From Streptococcus salivarius (lineage in GTDB: Bacteria; Bacillota; Bacilli; Lactobacillales; Streptococcaceae), in assembly GCF_002094975.1 (NCBI RefSeq), contig NZ_CP015283.1, positions 1,101,501 to 1,165,500 on the forward strand: a stretch of DNA of 64,000 nt, given 5' to 3'. Positions 10,306-17,763 of this stretch are shown in pieces. The position numbers and the translations under genes are program-made. The notes under the pieces are model-generated. The model made no database searches. It saw only the letters and a program-made list of their open reading frames with translations, and had not been told where the DNA came from. Each line of letters opens with the position of its first letter. Position 1 is the first letter of the stretch.

Positions 10306-10333
10306 TTGCACTTACTTATCAAGATGTTATAAT
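10306..10333 (+). promoter_or_regulatory. Promoter of the GNAT gene
   Basis: TTGCAC (10306-10311) and TATAAT (10328-10333) are 16 bases apart, with an extended -10 TG at 10325-10326. Confidence 0.75.
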
Positions 10334-10372
10334 GACCTATAGGTATAAGCATCAGAAAAAGGGGGAAAATTT

Positions 10373-10933
10373 ATGGCTTTACGCAGCCAATTAATTACCA
10401 AAGAGTTTCCAGAATTAGATAGGGTAGAGCGTTTAAACAACGAGGCCTTTCCAGAAGAAGAACGTATTCCATTAAGTGAGTTTTTACAATTGGATGGTCG
10501 TGATGATTATCATTTCTTTGCCTTTTATGACGAGGATGATTTTGTTGGATTTGCCTCAGTTCTCTATAATGCCAAAGTTTTTTATGTGAGTTTCTTTGCC
10601 ATCGTACCTCAAATGCGGAGTCATGGCTACGGAAGTGAGATTATTGATAAACTGGTGGACTTTTATGGACCATCGCGTTCTATGGTCTTGGAAGTAGAGC
10701 GCTTGGATGAACCTAACGACAATCCTGAGCAACGTGTGGCGCGTTGGGATTTCTATAAGCGTAATGGTTTTAAGACTTCCAATGCCTTCTTGGAATATGA
10801 AGGTTTGAGCTTTGAGATTCTCTATCGTGGCGATCACTTTGACGAAAAAGCCTACAGAGACATATTCCACAAACTTCAGGAAAATGCTTATTTTGATTTT
10901 AGTATCAAACATCGTCACTTGAGCGATTTATAA
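10373..10933 (+). CDS. GNAT-family N-acetyltransferase
   Basis: This 186-residue protein has the GNAT fold. A beta4-type segment with FYVSFFAIVPQMR runs straight into the acetyl-CoA pyrophosphate loop RSHGYGSEII (about residues 83-92, the R/Q-x-x-G-x-G/A motif). A later FYKRNGF segment is typical of motif B. The N-terminus is acidic and there is no signal peptide, so it is cytoplasmic. The RBS AGGGGGA and the promoter immediately upstream support the ATG at 10373. It is monocistronic, flanked by terminators. The acceptor substrate is unknown. Confidence 0.88.
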   Translation: MALRSQLITKEFPELDRVERLNNEAFPEEERIPLSEFLQLDGRDDYHFFAFYDEDDFVGFASVLYNAKVFYVSFFAIVPQMRSHGYGSEIIDKLVDFYGPSRSMVLEVERLDEPNDNPEQRVARWDFYKRNGFKTSNAFLEYEGLSFEILYRGDHFDEKAYRDIFHKLQENAYFDFSIKHRHLSDL

Positions 10934-10947
10934 AGAATCTAGTTAAG

Positions 10948-10970
10948 CAGGTCTTAGTTGGCCTGTTTTT
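10948..10970 (+). terminator. Terminator after the GNAT gene
   Basis: CAGGTC (10948-10953) pairs with GGCCTG (10960-10965), with one G-U pair, and is followed by five T residues. Short but well formed. Confidence 0.75.
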
Positions 10971-11020
10971 CATTTATTTTCAGGCTTTACCAATCGTTTT
11001 CAGATTAATTTGGAGTCCTA

Positions 11021-11029
11021 TGCTATAAT
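11021..11029 (+). promoter_or_regulatory. Extended -10 promoter abutting the start codon at 11039
   Basis: TGCTATAAT (11021-11029) is a perfect extended -10. It leaves only nine bases to the ATG at 11039, so transcription should start at about 11035-11037, essentially at the start codon. No SD is present. No -35 of note is seen. Confidence 0.65.
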
Positions 11030-11038
11030 AGAAGTACT

Positions 11039-12568
11039 ATGAAGAAAGTAATTTTACAGTATCTGGCAAGTGCCCTGGCTGTAATCCTCATACTTGGTCT
11101 TGTGGTTTTCAATCGACAGCGAAATCACTCTTTGGTAAAGAAGGTCAAAGACCCTGAGATTTCCTATATCTATCAGGATTCTTTGGAAAATATAGATAGA
11201 CTGGCACTTAGTCAGGCTGGGGTTATCCAATCTTATCAACTCGATGCTTTGTCTGTTAGGAAGGAAGATGGGAAGATTTACCTCGTTCTCCATATCAATC
11301 ATTCCTATGATATGCAGGTAAATCTTGTCCTAAAGGCAGATATCTACGGTGATTTATCTGTGGTTCAAGCGACGCCATCAAAGGCTTTAAAGCTGGCCTT
11401 GGAGGACGCGTCTTATCAAAAGCGATTGACCTTGATTTCACAAAAGGCAGATGCTATTATGGCTCGTGACCACTGGGATCAGGCCATTAAGCCAGCCTAT
11501 GTGGCTCAGGTGAGAAGTAAGATGAAAAAGACTTCCTTGACCCAGCTAGACAAGGTTTTACAGGACATTGACCAAGAAAGTAAGGAAGTGGGCTCAGATA
11601 CCTATACGGCCTTTTTCCAAGCTTCTCAACTCCCTAATCATGACAAGCTCAATTTGGTTATGAAGCACATGCAGGTTTATGTGGACAAGTACCAGTTCCT
11701 CCAGTTAGGGAAGTCAGGTTATAAATTTTCCAAGAAGTTAGAGCCAACTAGTCCTTTTTACAGTTACTTCCGTGAGGCTATTATGGAGACCTATCAGACG
11801 GATTTAGGGCTTGGGGTGGATGACTTAGGTATCAAGCTCCACCTTTTTAGGTCTTGGATTGATAAGCAGTCTATGGATTATATTAGGAGCAACTACAAGG
11901 GTAAGACAGACTTGGATAAGCTACTGGCCTACAGCAAGGACAAGAAGATTCATCTGGATTACACAACAGGTGCTTCCTACCATAATCGAAGCTTGGGAGA
12001 CTTTACCTATCCGCAGAACATGAAAATTCAGCTACCTCAGACCAGTGTCATTGGCCCTTATGGAGTTAGCAATTCCCGTTTTATTGAGTTTATTGTCAAT
12101 ATGGATACGGGGAGGTTTGTTTCTGAGTGGAATGTCTACAAGAAAAGGAAAGACGGTAGCATCGACTCTAATCCTAAGCATTATAAGATTGAAGCTGGCG
12201 CTGACATTGCCGATACGGATTCTGCTAACTATGGGCTGTCTAAGGGCTTGAATGCTGACCTACCAGCCTATCTCAATAATAGCCATACCTATCTCGACGT
12301 TCGTCATCCTGCTGACAATGCGATTAGACGCAAGATGGTTAGGAAGTGGAAAAATCCCAAGAATGTCTTAAACGGTGGGCGCTATGCTGATATTGTTAAA
12401 AAAGGAGGCTTGAAAGACCTTGAAACATGGAGACAAGTTAAAGCTGAAGACCGGCTCCAGGTCTACAATGCTTACCTTGATTATATTCGCTCTCATCTTG
12501 TGCTTAATGGGTTTGACAGCTTTTACCAAGAAACCTACAAGCCCCAAGGTGGGGACAAAAAAGACTGA
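11039..12568 (+). CDS. Membrane-anchored extracytoplasmic protein of unknown function
   Basis: This 509-residue protein has a short basic N-terminus and one hydrophobic helix (about residues 8-24, from LASALAVILILGLVVF), then a Lys-rich soluble part, so it is anchored outside the membrane. There is no lipobox and no LPxTG. From memory, its C-terminal half resembles streptococcal proteins labelled DUF3114, but I cannot verify this. A TAA at 11006-11008 bars any longer start and no alternative upstream start codon exists, so the ATG at 11039 is required although it has no SD. Its last 149 bases also encode the start of the next gene in another frame. No function can be assigned. Confidence 0.8.
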   Translation: MKKVILQYLASALAVILILGLVVFNRQRNHSLVKKVKDPEISYIYQDSLENIDRLALSQAGVIQSYQLDALSVRKEDGKIYLVLHINHSYDMQVNLVLKADIYGDLSVVQATPSKALKLALEDASYQKRLTLISQKADAIMARDHWDQAIKPAYVAQVRSKMKKTSLTQLDKVLQDIDQESKEVGSDTYTAFFQASQLPNHDKLNLVMKHMQVYVDKYQFLQLGKSGYKFSKKLEPTSPFYSYFREAIMETYQTDLGLGVDDLGIKLHLFRSWIDKQSMDYIRSNYKGKTDLDKLLAYSKDKKIHLDYTTGASYHNRSLGDFTYPQNMKIQLPQTSVIGPYGVSNSRFIEFIVNMDTGRFVSEWNVYKKRKDGSIDSNPKHYKIEAGADIADTDSANYGLSKGLNADLPAYLNNSHTYLDVRHPADNAIRRKMVRKWKNPKNVLNGGRYADIVKKGGLKDLETWRQVKAEDRLQVYNAYLDYIRSHLVLNGFDSFYQETYKPQGGDKKD

Positions 12569-13145
12569 AACCCTTGATAGTGTTCTTGTCGCTAAAAATT
12601 TCTATCGTGTAAGGGATGCCTATGCCATCAAGCTCTACGGGCAGGATGAGGGGATGTCCTTTGATGTGTCTGGCCAAAGACTTTTTGGATCAAACATTGC
12701 TATTAAGGATGGCCTATTATATGGCTCAAGTCTTGGGGATTTAACCATTGAGGCTTATTTTCAAGGAGAGGTGTCCTACCTTTTAGAGGCTACCCAGAAG
12801 CTCCCAGTGGACAAAAATCGCATAAAAGCTAATCACTATAGTCAGGACATTGTTCTGAATAAGGTTTGGACTAGTCTGGAAGGCCAAGAAACCTCCAACA
12901 GTATCATCACTCAGTTTCAGGATAAGACTCTACTCAAGTTGCGGATTAGCTACAACAAAGAGTTTCTTCCCACAAAGATTCAAGGTTTCTACAATAGCCA
13001 AACCTTGAATGGCTGGCGGGACCTCTTTTACATAGATTATCCTTATAGTGATCAGGAAGCCTTCAATCAGGCTCAAGATGCCTATATACAACACATCCAG
13101 TACATGGAAACTCATCCTGAGGAAGAAGCAGGAGAGTTTGGTTAA
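12420..13145 (+). CDS. Second membrane-anchored protein of unknown function, overlapping the first
   Basis: This 241-residue protein starts at TTG 12420 behind a strong SD (AAAGGAGG, 12401-12408, 11-base spacing) that lies inside the upstream gene; an in-frame ATG at 12468 is the alternative. The N-terminus is basic and then strongly hydrophobic (TLIIFALILCLMGLTAF, about residues 18-34), an uncleaved signal anchor or signal peptide; the Cys is not in a lipobox. The rest is a soluble domain rich in aromatic residues, ending in an acidic tail. I do not recognise the family. The 149-base overlap and shared topology suggest the two proteins are made together and may interact. Confidence 0.75.
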   Translation: MKHGDKLKLKTGSRSTMLTLIIFALILCLMGLTAFTKKPTSPKVGTKKTETLDSVLVAKNFYRVRDAYAIKLYGQDEGMSFDVSGQRLFGSNIAIKDGLLYGSSLGDLTIEAYFQGEVSYLLEATQKLPVDKNRIKANHYSQDIVLNKVWTSLEGQETSNSIITQFQDKTLLKLRISYNKEFLPTKIQGFYNSQTLNGWRDLFYIDYPYSDQEAFNQAQDAYIQHIQYMETHPEEEAGEFG

Positions 13146-13153
13146 TAAAGCAA

Positions 13154-13190
13154 AATCACCTTTATCTCGAGATAAAGGTGATTTGTTTTG
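13154..13190. terminator. Bidirectional terminator between convergent genes
   Basis: AATCACCTTTATCTC (13154-13168) and GAGATAAAGGTGATT (13169-13183) form a perfect 30-bp palindrome with T-rich sequence on both outer sides. It can end the plus-strand pair and the minus-strand gshF transcript. Confidence 0.9.
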
Positions 13191-13207
13191 CGCCTAAGAT
13201 TTAAGTT

Positions 13208-15472
13208 TTAGTTTTGATTTGTGGCAACTTCTGGAAAAAGCTTGTCTAAGATTTTTGAAGTGATAGCCTGTCCAGGTCCTTCAGCACAGTAGGTGTGCAT
13301 ATACATAGAAGGGTTAAAGTTGAGCTCGATGCAGGTGCAATGAGGGTTTTCTTTGCTAGCAGGTTGGGTTTCATCTGGAATAATGAGGTCAACCCCACAA
13401 GCCCAAGCGCCCATACTAGTTGCCATAGCTGCAGCTAGTTCTTGGTAAGAGGAATCCATGGTCTCAGTGACATCAATAGAGTCACCACCCGTAGAAATGT
13501 TAGAGTTACGACGTAGATTGACCTTTTTCCCTTCTGGGAGAATATCATCAGGGGTATAACCCTGTTGTGTTAACATCAGTTGTTCGATGTCTCCTAGCGC
13601 AATGATTTCAAGTGGTGAGCGGTGATCACGTCCTCGCAATGGATTGGCATTTTTCTGAGCGACCAATTCACGAATGGTGTGTTTGCCATCACCGACAACA
13701 TTGGCAGCGACACGAAGGAGGACAGCCTCACAGCGCCCATCCAGAATGAAGAAACGGTATTCGGTTCCTGGGATAAATTCTTCAACAAGAACAGCTGTAT
13801 CTTCTGCAAAGGCAATCTCGAGGGCTTTCTTATAGTTATCAAGGCTGGCAGGCTCTTGGAAAATGGAAATGCCCAGACCAAAGTTGGTTGATTTTGGTTT
13901 AACTACAATTTGCTTGTCCTTGATAAGAGGATAATAAGCTAGACCTTGTTCCAGACTGGTAAATTCGTCGCCAGCAGGGACAGGGAAACCGGCATCAGCC
14001 AGGATTTTTTTGGTCACGGTTTTATTGGCCATGGCAAGAGGTACTACATAGTTGTCTTTTGAGGTCATGTTACCATTTTTGACGTACTCAACATGATCTT
14101 TATGCCAGAGTTTAAGGAACTGATCCTGCTCATCTAGGATTTCAAAATGAATCCCCTTTTGAATGGCATCAAAGAGTAGCATCTGAGTAGAAAGCTCCAT
14201 CTCCTCGTAACCCTTAAGAGCATAGTGGGCAGTCCAGTCGTAATCATGATAGGCAAGAGCCTTGTCAAGGGCAAAGTCAGCAAGGGACTTGTCTTTGATA
14301 TGAGGCAGAAGTTGAGCAGCTAGTGTCTGGCTAGGATCAGCAAAGGCATCTTTGACTTGTTTGACCAGACCTTGATGATAGTCACCAAGCCCAAAATGTT
14401 GCACCAGTTGGTCCAGAGCTGTCGTAATGTTCTGAGTTTCAGCTTCAGAAGGTAGAGAATCTAAAGGATGAGAGAGGGCAACTTTTTCATTCAGCGCGTG
14501 ACCTTGAGCCAGAGCCTGATCGACATTTTCAGGGGCATCCATCCAAAGGAAGGCTAGCAGGAGTAGGTGTACGGTATCCATGGTAGTTTGGCTAATACCG
14601 ATACGCTCAAAGGGGTTGAGGTCGAAGTTACGGAATTCCAGATAGGTAATTCCCTTGTCAAGGAAGGAACGATTAACCTTTTGTCCACGGAAACGAACAG
14701 CTGAGTAAAATTCTTTCTCCGCAATCAAATCTCCTTGTTCGATATAGTTTTCGATGGCAGAGACATAATCTTCTAGGCTTGCAAAAGATACTTGGATTTC
14801 TTCCTTATTGACATAACCATGGTCACTGTTACGGAAGGAACGCACGGGTTCTGGCACTTCTTGGTCGAAGAAACCTTGCTCAGCAACAGGTGCAGCACCA
14901 AAGAGATAGGTAATTACCCAACGGTAGCGCAAATAGTTCTGGGCCAGCTTAAGATAGAGGGCATTTTTGAAAGCAATCATATCAGTCTGGTCGCTTTCTT
15001 TGAATAGGACCTCAACCAAATCTTTCCCAAGTTCCATATTATAGTGGATACCTGAGATAGCTTGAAGTTTGGTTCCGTATTTTTCAGCCAAGTAGTTACG
15101 ATAATGGCGTTCGAATTCATTTTCCAGTTGGGCAACTTGGATTTCTTGGGCCTTGATACGAGGTGGCATGGACAAGGGCCATAGAAGTTCATCTTTACTG
15201 ATGGAACGTCCGGCTACATCGGTAATGGCTCCAAGAAAACGACGAGCCTCAGTGGTAGATTTAGCAACTGGTGTGATGAGCTCCATTTGAAACTCACAAA
15301 AATCTGTTTGAATATAAGGGTGGAAACTTCGAGCTCCTAGGCAAGAAGGGTGAGGCGTATGTGCTAATTTTCCCTGTCTATCGACACGAAGACTTTCGCG
15401 TTCAATTCCAAAGTTAGCTTGAAGGATAGGGCTGGTAGGCTCCAGCTTTTGAAGCAGTTGATTTATAGTCAT
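13208..15472 (-). CDS. gshF: Bifunctional glutamate-cysteine ligase / glutathione synthetase GshF
   Basis: This 754-residue fusion makes glutathione in two steps, the usual arrangement in streptococci. The N-terminal two thirds are a gamma-glutamylcysteine ligase (FGIERESLRV near residue 23, QTDFCEFQMELITP, EFRNFDLNPF). The C-terminal third is an ATP-grasp glutathione synthetase (VKPKSTNFGLGIS, VEEFIPGTEYRFF, NSNISTGGDSIDVTE, CTCIELNFNPSMYMH). Length and order match the GshF family. The start codon follows AAAAGGTG. A -10 like TATAAT lies on the minus strand at 15513-15508, with no clear -35. It stands alone and convergent to the previous pair. Glutathione would support oxidative-stress tolerance. 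Confidence 0.96.
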   Translation of the reverse strand: MTINQLLQKLEPTSPILQANFGIERESLRVDRQGKLAHTPHPSCLGARSFHPYIQTDFCEFQMELITPVAKSTTEARRFLGAITDVAGRSISKDELLWPLSMPPRIKAQEIQVAQLENEFERHYRNYLAEKYGTKLQAISGIHYNMELGKDLVEVLFKESDQTDMIAFKNALYLKLAQNYLRYRWVITYLFGAAPVAEQGFFDQEVPEPVRSFRNSDHGYVNKEEIQVSFASLEDYVSAIENYIEQGDLIAEKEFYSAVRFRGQKVNRSFLDKGITYLEFRNFDLNPFERIGISQTTMDTVHLLLLAFLWMDAPENVDQALAQGHALNEKVALSHPLDSLPSEAETQNITTALDQLVQHFGLGDYHQGLVKQVKDAFADPSQTLAAQLLPHIKDKSLADFALDKALAYHDYDWTAHYALKGYEEMELSTQMLLFDAIQKGIHFEILDEQDQFLKLWHKDHVEYVKNGNMTSKDNYVVPLAMANKTVTKKILADAGFPVPAGDEFTSLEQGLAYYPLIKDKQIVVKPKSTNFGLGISIFQEPASLDNYKKALEIAFAEDTAVLVEEFIPGTEYRFFILDGRCEAVLLRVAANVVGDGKHTIRELVAQKNANPLRGRDHRSPLEIIALGDIEQLMLTQQGYTPDDILPEGKKVNLRRNSNISTGGDSIDVTETMDSSYQELAAAMATSMGAWACGVDLIIPDETQPASKENPHCTCIELNFNPSMYMHTYCAEGPGQAITSKILDKLFPEVATNQN

Positions 15473-15660
15473 AGAGTCACCTTTTCATCTAATGTTAGTG
15501 TTAGTCTATTATAAATAGGAACAGAAAACAAATTTCTGCTACGTTTGGCTATAATTTACGAACATTTATGATAAGTTTGTGAAAAATGAGCAGGTTTTAG
15601 AACGATATTTTTATCAAACATCGTAAAATGCTTACAAATGTTAGTGAAATGACATTGTAC

Positions 15661-15689
15661 TTGCAATTTTACTCAATTTAACCTATACT
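15661..15689 (+). promoter_or_regulatory. Promoter of the ABC exporter operon
   Basis: TTGCAA (15661-15666) and TATACT (15684-15689) are 17 bases apart. The predicted start near 15696 gives a leader of about 320 bases before 16018, unusually long. Confidence 0.6.
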
Positions 15690-15701
15690 AATGACATATA
15701 T

Positions 15702-15788
15702 ATGAGAACGAAAAAATCCCTAGGGTCTGCCCTCAGGGGCTTTTGTATGCTCTCAAAAGGGTATGACCGTTCTTTTATAGATAAATGA
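15702..15788 (+). CDS. Possible 28-residue leader peptide before the ABC exporter
   Basis: An ATG at 15702 opens 28 basic codons (MRTKKSLGSALRGF, then CMLSKGYDRSFIDK) to a TGA at 15786-15788. The strong hairpin at 15713-15745 lies inside it, as in leader-peptide attenuators of BmrCD-type exporters. There is no SD and the ATG is only a few bases from the predicted transcript start, so it is a weak candidate. Confidence 0.25.
   Translation: MRTKKSLGSALRGFCMLSKGYDRSFIDK
15713..15745 (+). terminator. Attenuator-like hairpin in the exporter leader
   Basis: CCCTAGGG (15718-15725) pairs with CCCTCAGGG (15730-15738) with one bulge, preceded by A residues and followed by GCTTTTG. An alternative long-range pairing AGAACG (15705-15710) with CGTTCT (15768-15773) could compete. 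Confidence 0.5.
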
Positions 15789-15832
15789 TAAGCATAAGAC
15801 TGTTAGTTTTAAGCTTTGCTCTGCCCAATAAC

Positions 15833-15969
15833 GATGCTTTCGCCGTGATGATATTCCTATAACTGCAGAAGCAGTTATAGGAAGCGGAGTTATCGAGACT
15901 TTGGCTCGATAACTAGTCATGGAACGACTGAGTCGGTCGCTGACGTCCGCCATCACTTAAGAAAGCATC
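15833..15969 (+). ncRNA. Multi-helix structured RNA element (cis-regulatory leader or dispersed repeat)
   Basis: A closing helix pairs GATGCTTTC (15833-15841) with GAAAGCATC (15961-15969) and continues as GTGATG (15845-15850) with CATCAC (15951-15956) across a small internal loop. Inside are a perfect 13-bp hairpin (15854-15866 with 15871-15883, loop AGAA) and a perfect 10-bp hairpin (15888-15897 with 15905-15914). A weaker self-complementary stretch (15915-15950, including GACTGAGTC) completes a multiway junction. It ends about 40 bases before the RBS of the exporter operon. I do not recognise a known riboswitch. A mobile or BOX-like intergenic repeat is the main alternative. Confidence 0.6.
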
Positions 15970-16017
15970 AAAAAAGAAAAATATCAAAAGAATAAAGAAT
16001 AAAAAACGGAGGTAATT

Positions 16018-17763
16018 ATGTTTCAAACCCTGATCGCCCAGATAAAGGAATACAAGAAACCCTCAATCCTAGCGTCCCTCTTCATGACGTTAGAAGTCAT
16101 GTTTGAGATTTCCATTCCCTTTGTCATGGCCAATCTTTTGGACAAAGGTGTCCAGCAATCTAACATGTCTAACATTTGGCTCTATGGTGGCCTCATGTTG
16201 GTCTGTGCCTTCCTGTCGCTTTTCTGTGGGATGCAGTCGGCACGCTATGCGGCCTTTGCTTCTGCTGGATTTGCCAAGAATCTACGTCAAGCCATTTTCA
16301 AAAAGGTTCAAACCTTCTCTTTTGAAAATATCGATAAGTTCTCAGCTGGTGGTTTGGTAACACGTATGATGACTGATGTTACCAACGTGCAGAACTCTTA
16401 CCAGATGATTATCCGCATCTGTGTACGTGCACCACTTAACCTGATTTTTGCCATTGCAGCAAGTTTCCTGATTAATGGCGAAATGGCTTGGATTTTCGTT
16501 GGTGTGACACTCTTCCTTGGTCTGGTTTTGGCTATTATTACCAAAATCGTATACCCTCTTTTTACTCAAGTGTTTGAGGCTTATGACAACCTCAATAACA
16601 GTATCAAGGAAAATATCACTAACATGCGTGTGGTGAAATCCTACGTTAAAGAGCAGGAAGAGACAGATAAGTTCAAGAAAGCTTCACGCCGCATTTACAA
16701 GATGTTCATGCGTGCTATTCGTGTGGTTATCATGTCTAACCCAGCCATGATGTTGTCTATGTATGCGTCCTTTCTCATGATTTCCTGGTTTGGTGCTCAT
16801 CTTATCGTTATCGGCAAGCTATCTACAGGTGAATTGACTTCCATGTTCAGTTACACCATGACTATCCTAATCTCACTTATGATGTTCATGATGATCTTTG
16901 TCATGTTGTCTATCTCTATGGCTTCTGTAGAGCGTATCAATGAAGTGCTTAATACTGAATCAACCATTGTTTCACCTGAAAATGGCTTGACTGAAGTCAC
17001 AGATGGTTCTATCAGCTTTGATCATGTAGATTTCTCATATACTGATGAAAATGGTGACAAGACCCATGTTCTCAAAGATATTTCGCTTGATATTAAGTCT
17101 GGTGAGGTTATCGGTATCCTTGGTGGAACAGGTTCTGGGAAATCAAGTTTGGTTCAGCTCATTCCTCGTCTTTATGATGTGGAGGCAGGTCAAGTTAAGG
17201 TTGCTGGCCACGATGTTAAGGATTATGATTTGGATAGCTTGCGTAAGCAAGTTGCCATGGTGCTTCAAACCAACGTCCTTTTCTCAGGAACCATTAAGGA
17301 AAATATGCGTTGGGGAAATAAACAGGCAACAGATGAGGAAATCATTGAAGCTTGTAAGATTGCCCAAGCTGATGAATTTATCCAAGAGTTTAAGGATGGC
17401 TATGACACCAAGATTGAACGTGGTGGTGCCAATGTCTCAGGGGGACAACGTCAACGTCTTTGTATCGCACGTGCCCTCCTCATGAATCCAAAAATCTTGA
17501 TTCTGGATGATTCAACATCAGCGGTTGATACCAAGACAGATAGTTTGATTCGTCAAGGTTTGGCATCAAGTCTTAAGGATACAACCAAGATTATCATCGG
17601 TCAACGTATTTCATCCATCCAAGATGCAGACCGTATCGTTGTTATGGATGATGGCCGTATCGATGCTATTGGTACCCACGATGAATTGGTGGCTAACAAT
17701 GCCATTTATCGTGACGTCTACAAGATGCAAACACAAGGGAAAGGAGTAGCAGATGCAGAATAA
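16018..17763 (+). CDS. Heterodimeric ABC exporter, subunit with degenerate ATP site
   Basis: This 581-residue half-transporter has an N-terminal six-helix type IV exporter domain (about 1-310) and a C-terminal nucleotide-binding domain. Walker A is GGTGSGKSS (369-377) and the signature VSGGQ (473-477). In Walker B the catalytic Glu is replaced by Asp (LDD, D498), and the switch His is replaced by Gln (Q529 in GQRISS). These substitutions mark the non-catalytic subunit of LmrC/BmrC/PatA-like exporters. The SD ACGGAGGT gives the ATG at 16018. It overlaps the partner gene by 11 bases. Multidrug export is the usual role; the substrate here is not known. Confidence 0.92.
   Translation: MFQTLIAQIKEYKKPSILASLFMTLEVMFEISIPFVMANLLDKGVQQSNMSNIWLYGGLMLVCAFLSLFCGMQSARYAAFASAGFAKNLRQAIFKKVQTFSFENIDKFSAGGLVTRMMTDVTNVQNSYQMIIRICVRAPLNLIFAIAASFLINGEMAWIFVGVTLFLGLVLAIITKIVYPLFTQVFEAYDNLNNSIKENITNMRVVKSYVKEQEETDKFKKASRRIYKMFMRAIRVVIMSNPAMMLSMYASFLMISWFGAHLIVIGKLSTGELTSMFSYTMTILISLMMFMMIFVMLSISMASVERINEVLNTESTIVSPENGLTEVTDGSISFDHVDFSYTDENGDKTHVLKDISLDIKSGEVIGILGGTGSGKSSLVQLIPRLYDVEAGQVKVAGHDVKDYDLDSLRKQVAMVLQTNVLFSGTIKENMRWGNKQATDEEIIEACKIAQADEFIQEFKDGYDTKIERGGANVSGGQRQRLCIARALLMNPKILILDDSTSAVDTKTDSLIRQGLASSLKDTTKIIIGQRISSIQDADRIVVMDDGRIDAIGTHDELVANNAIYRDVYKMQTQGKGVADAE

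Noticed and set aside
15753..15956. 67-codon minus-strand frame between gshF and the ABC exporter
   Set aside because: It coincides with the inverted-repeat-rich leader element; the coding potential is a by-product of the palindromes, and it has no RBS.
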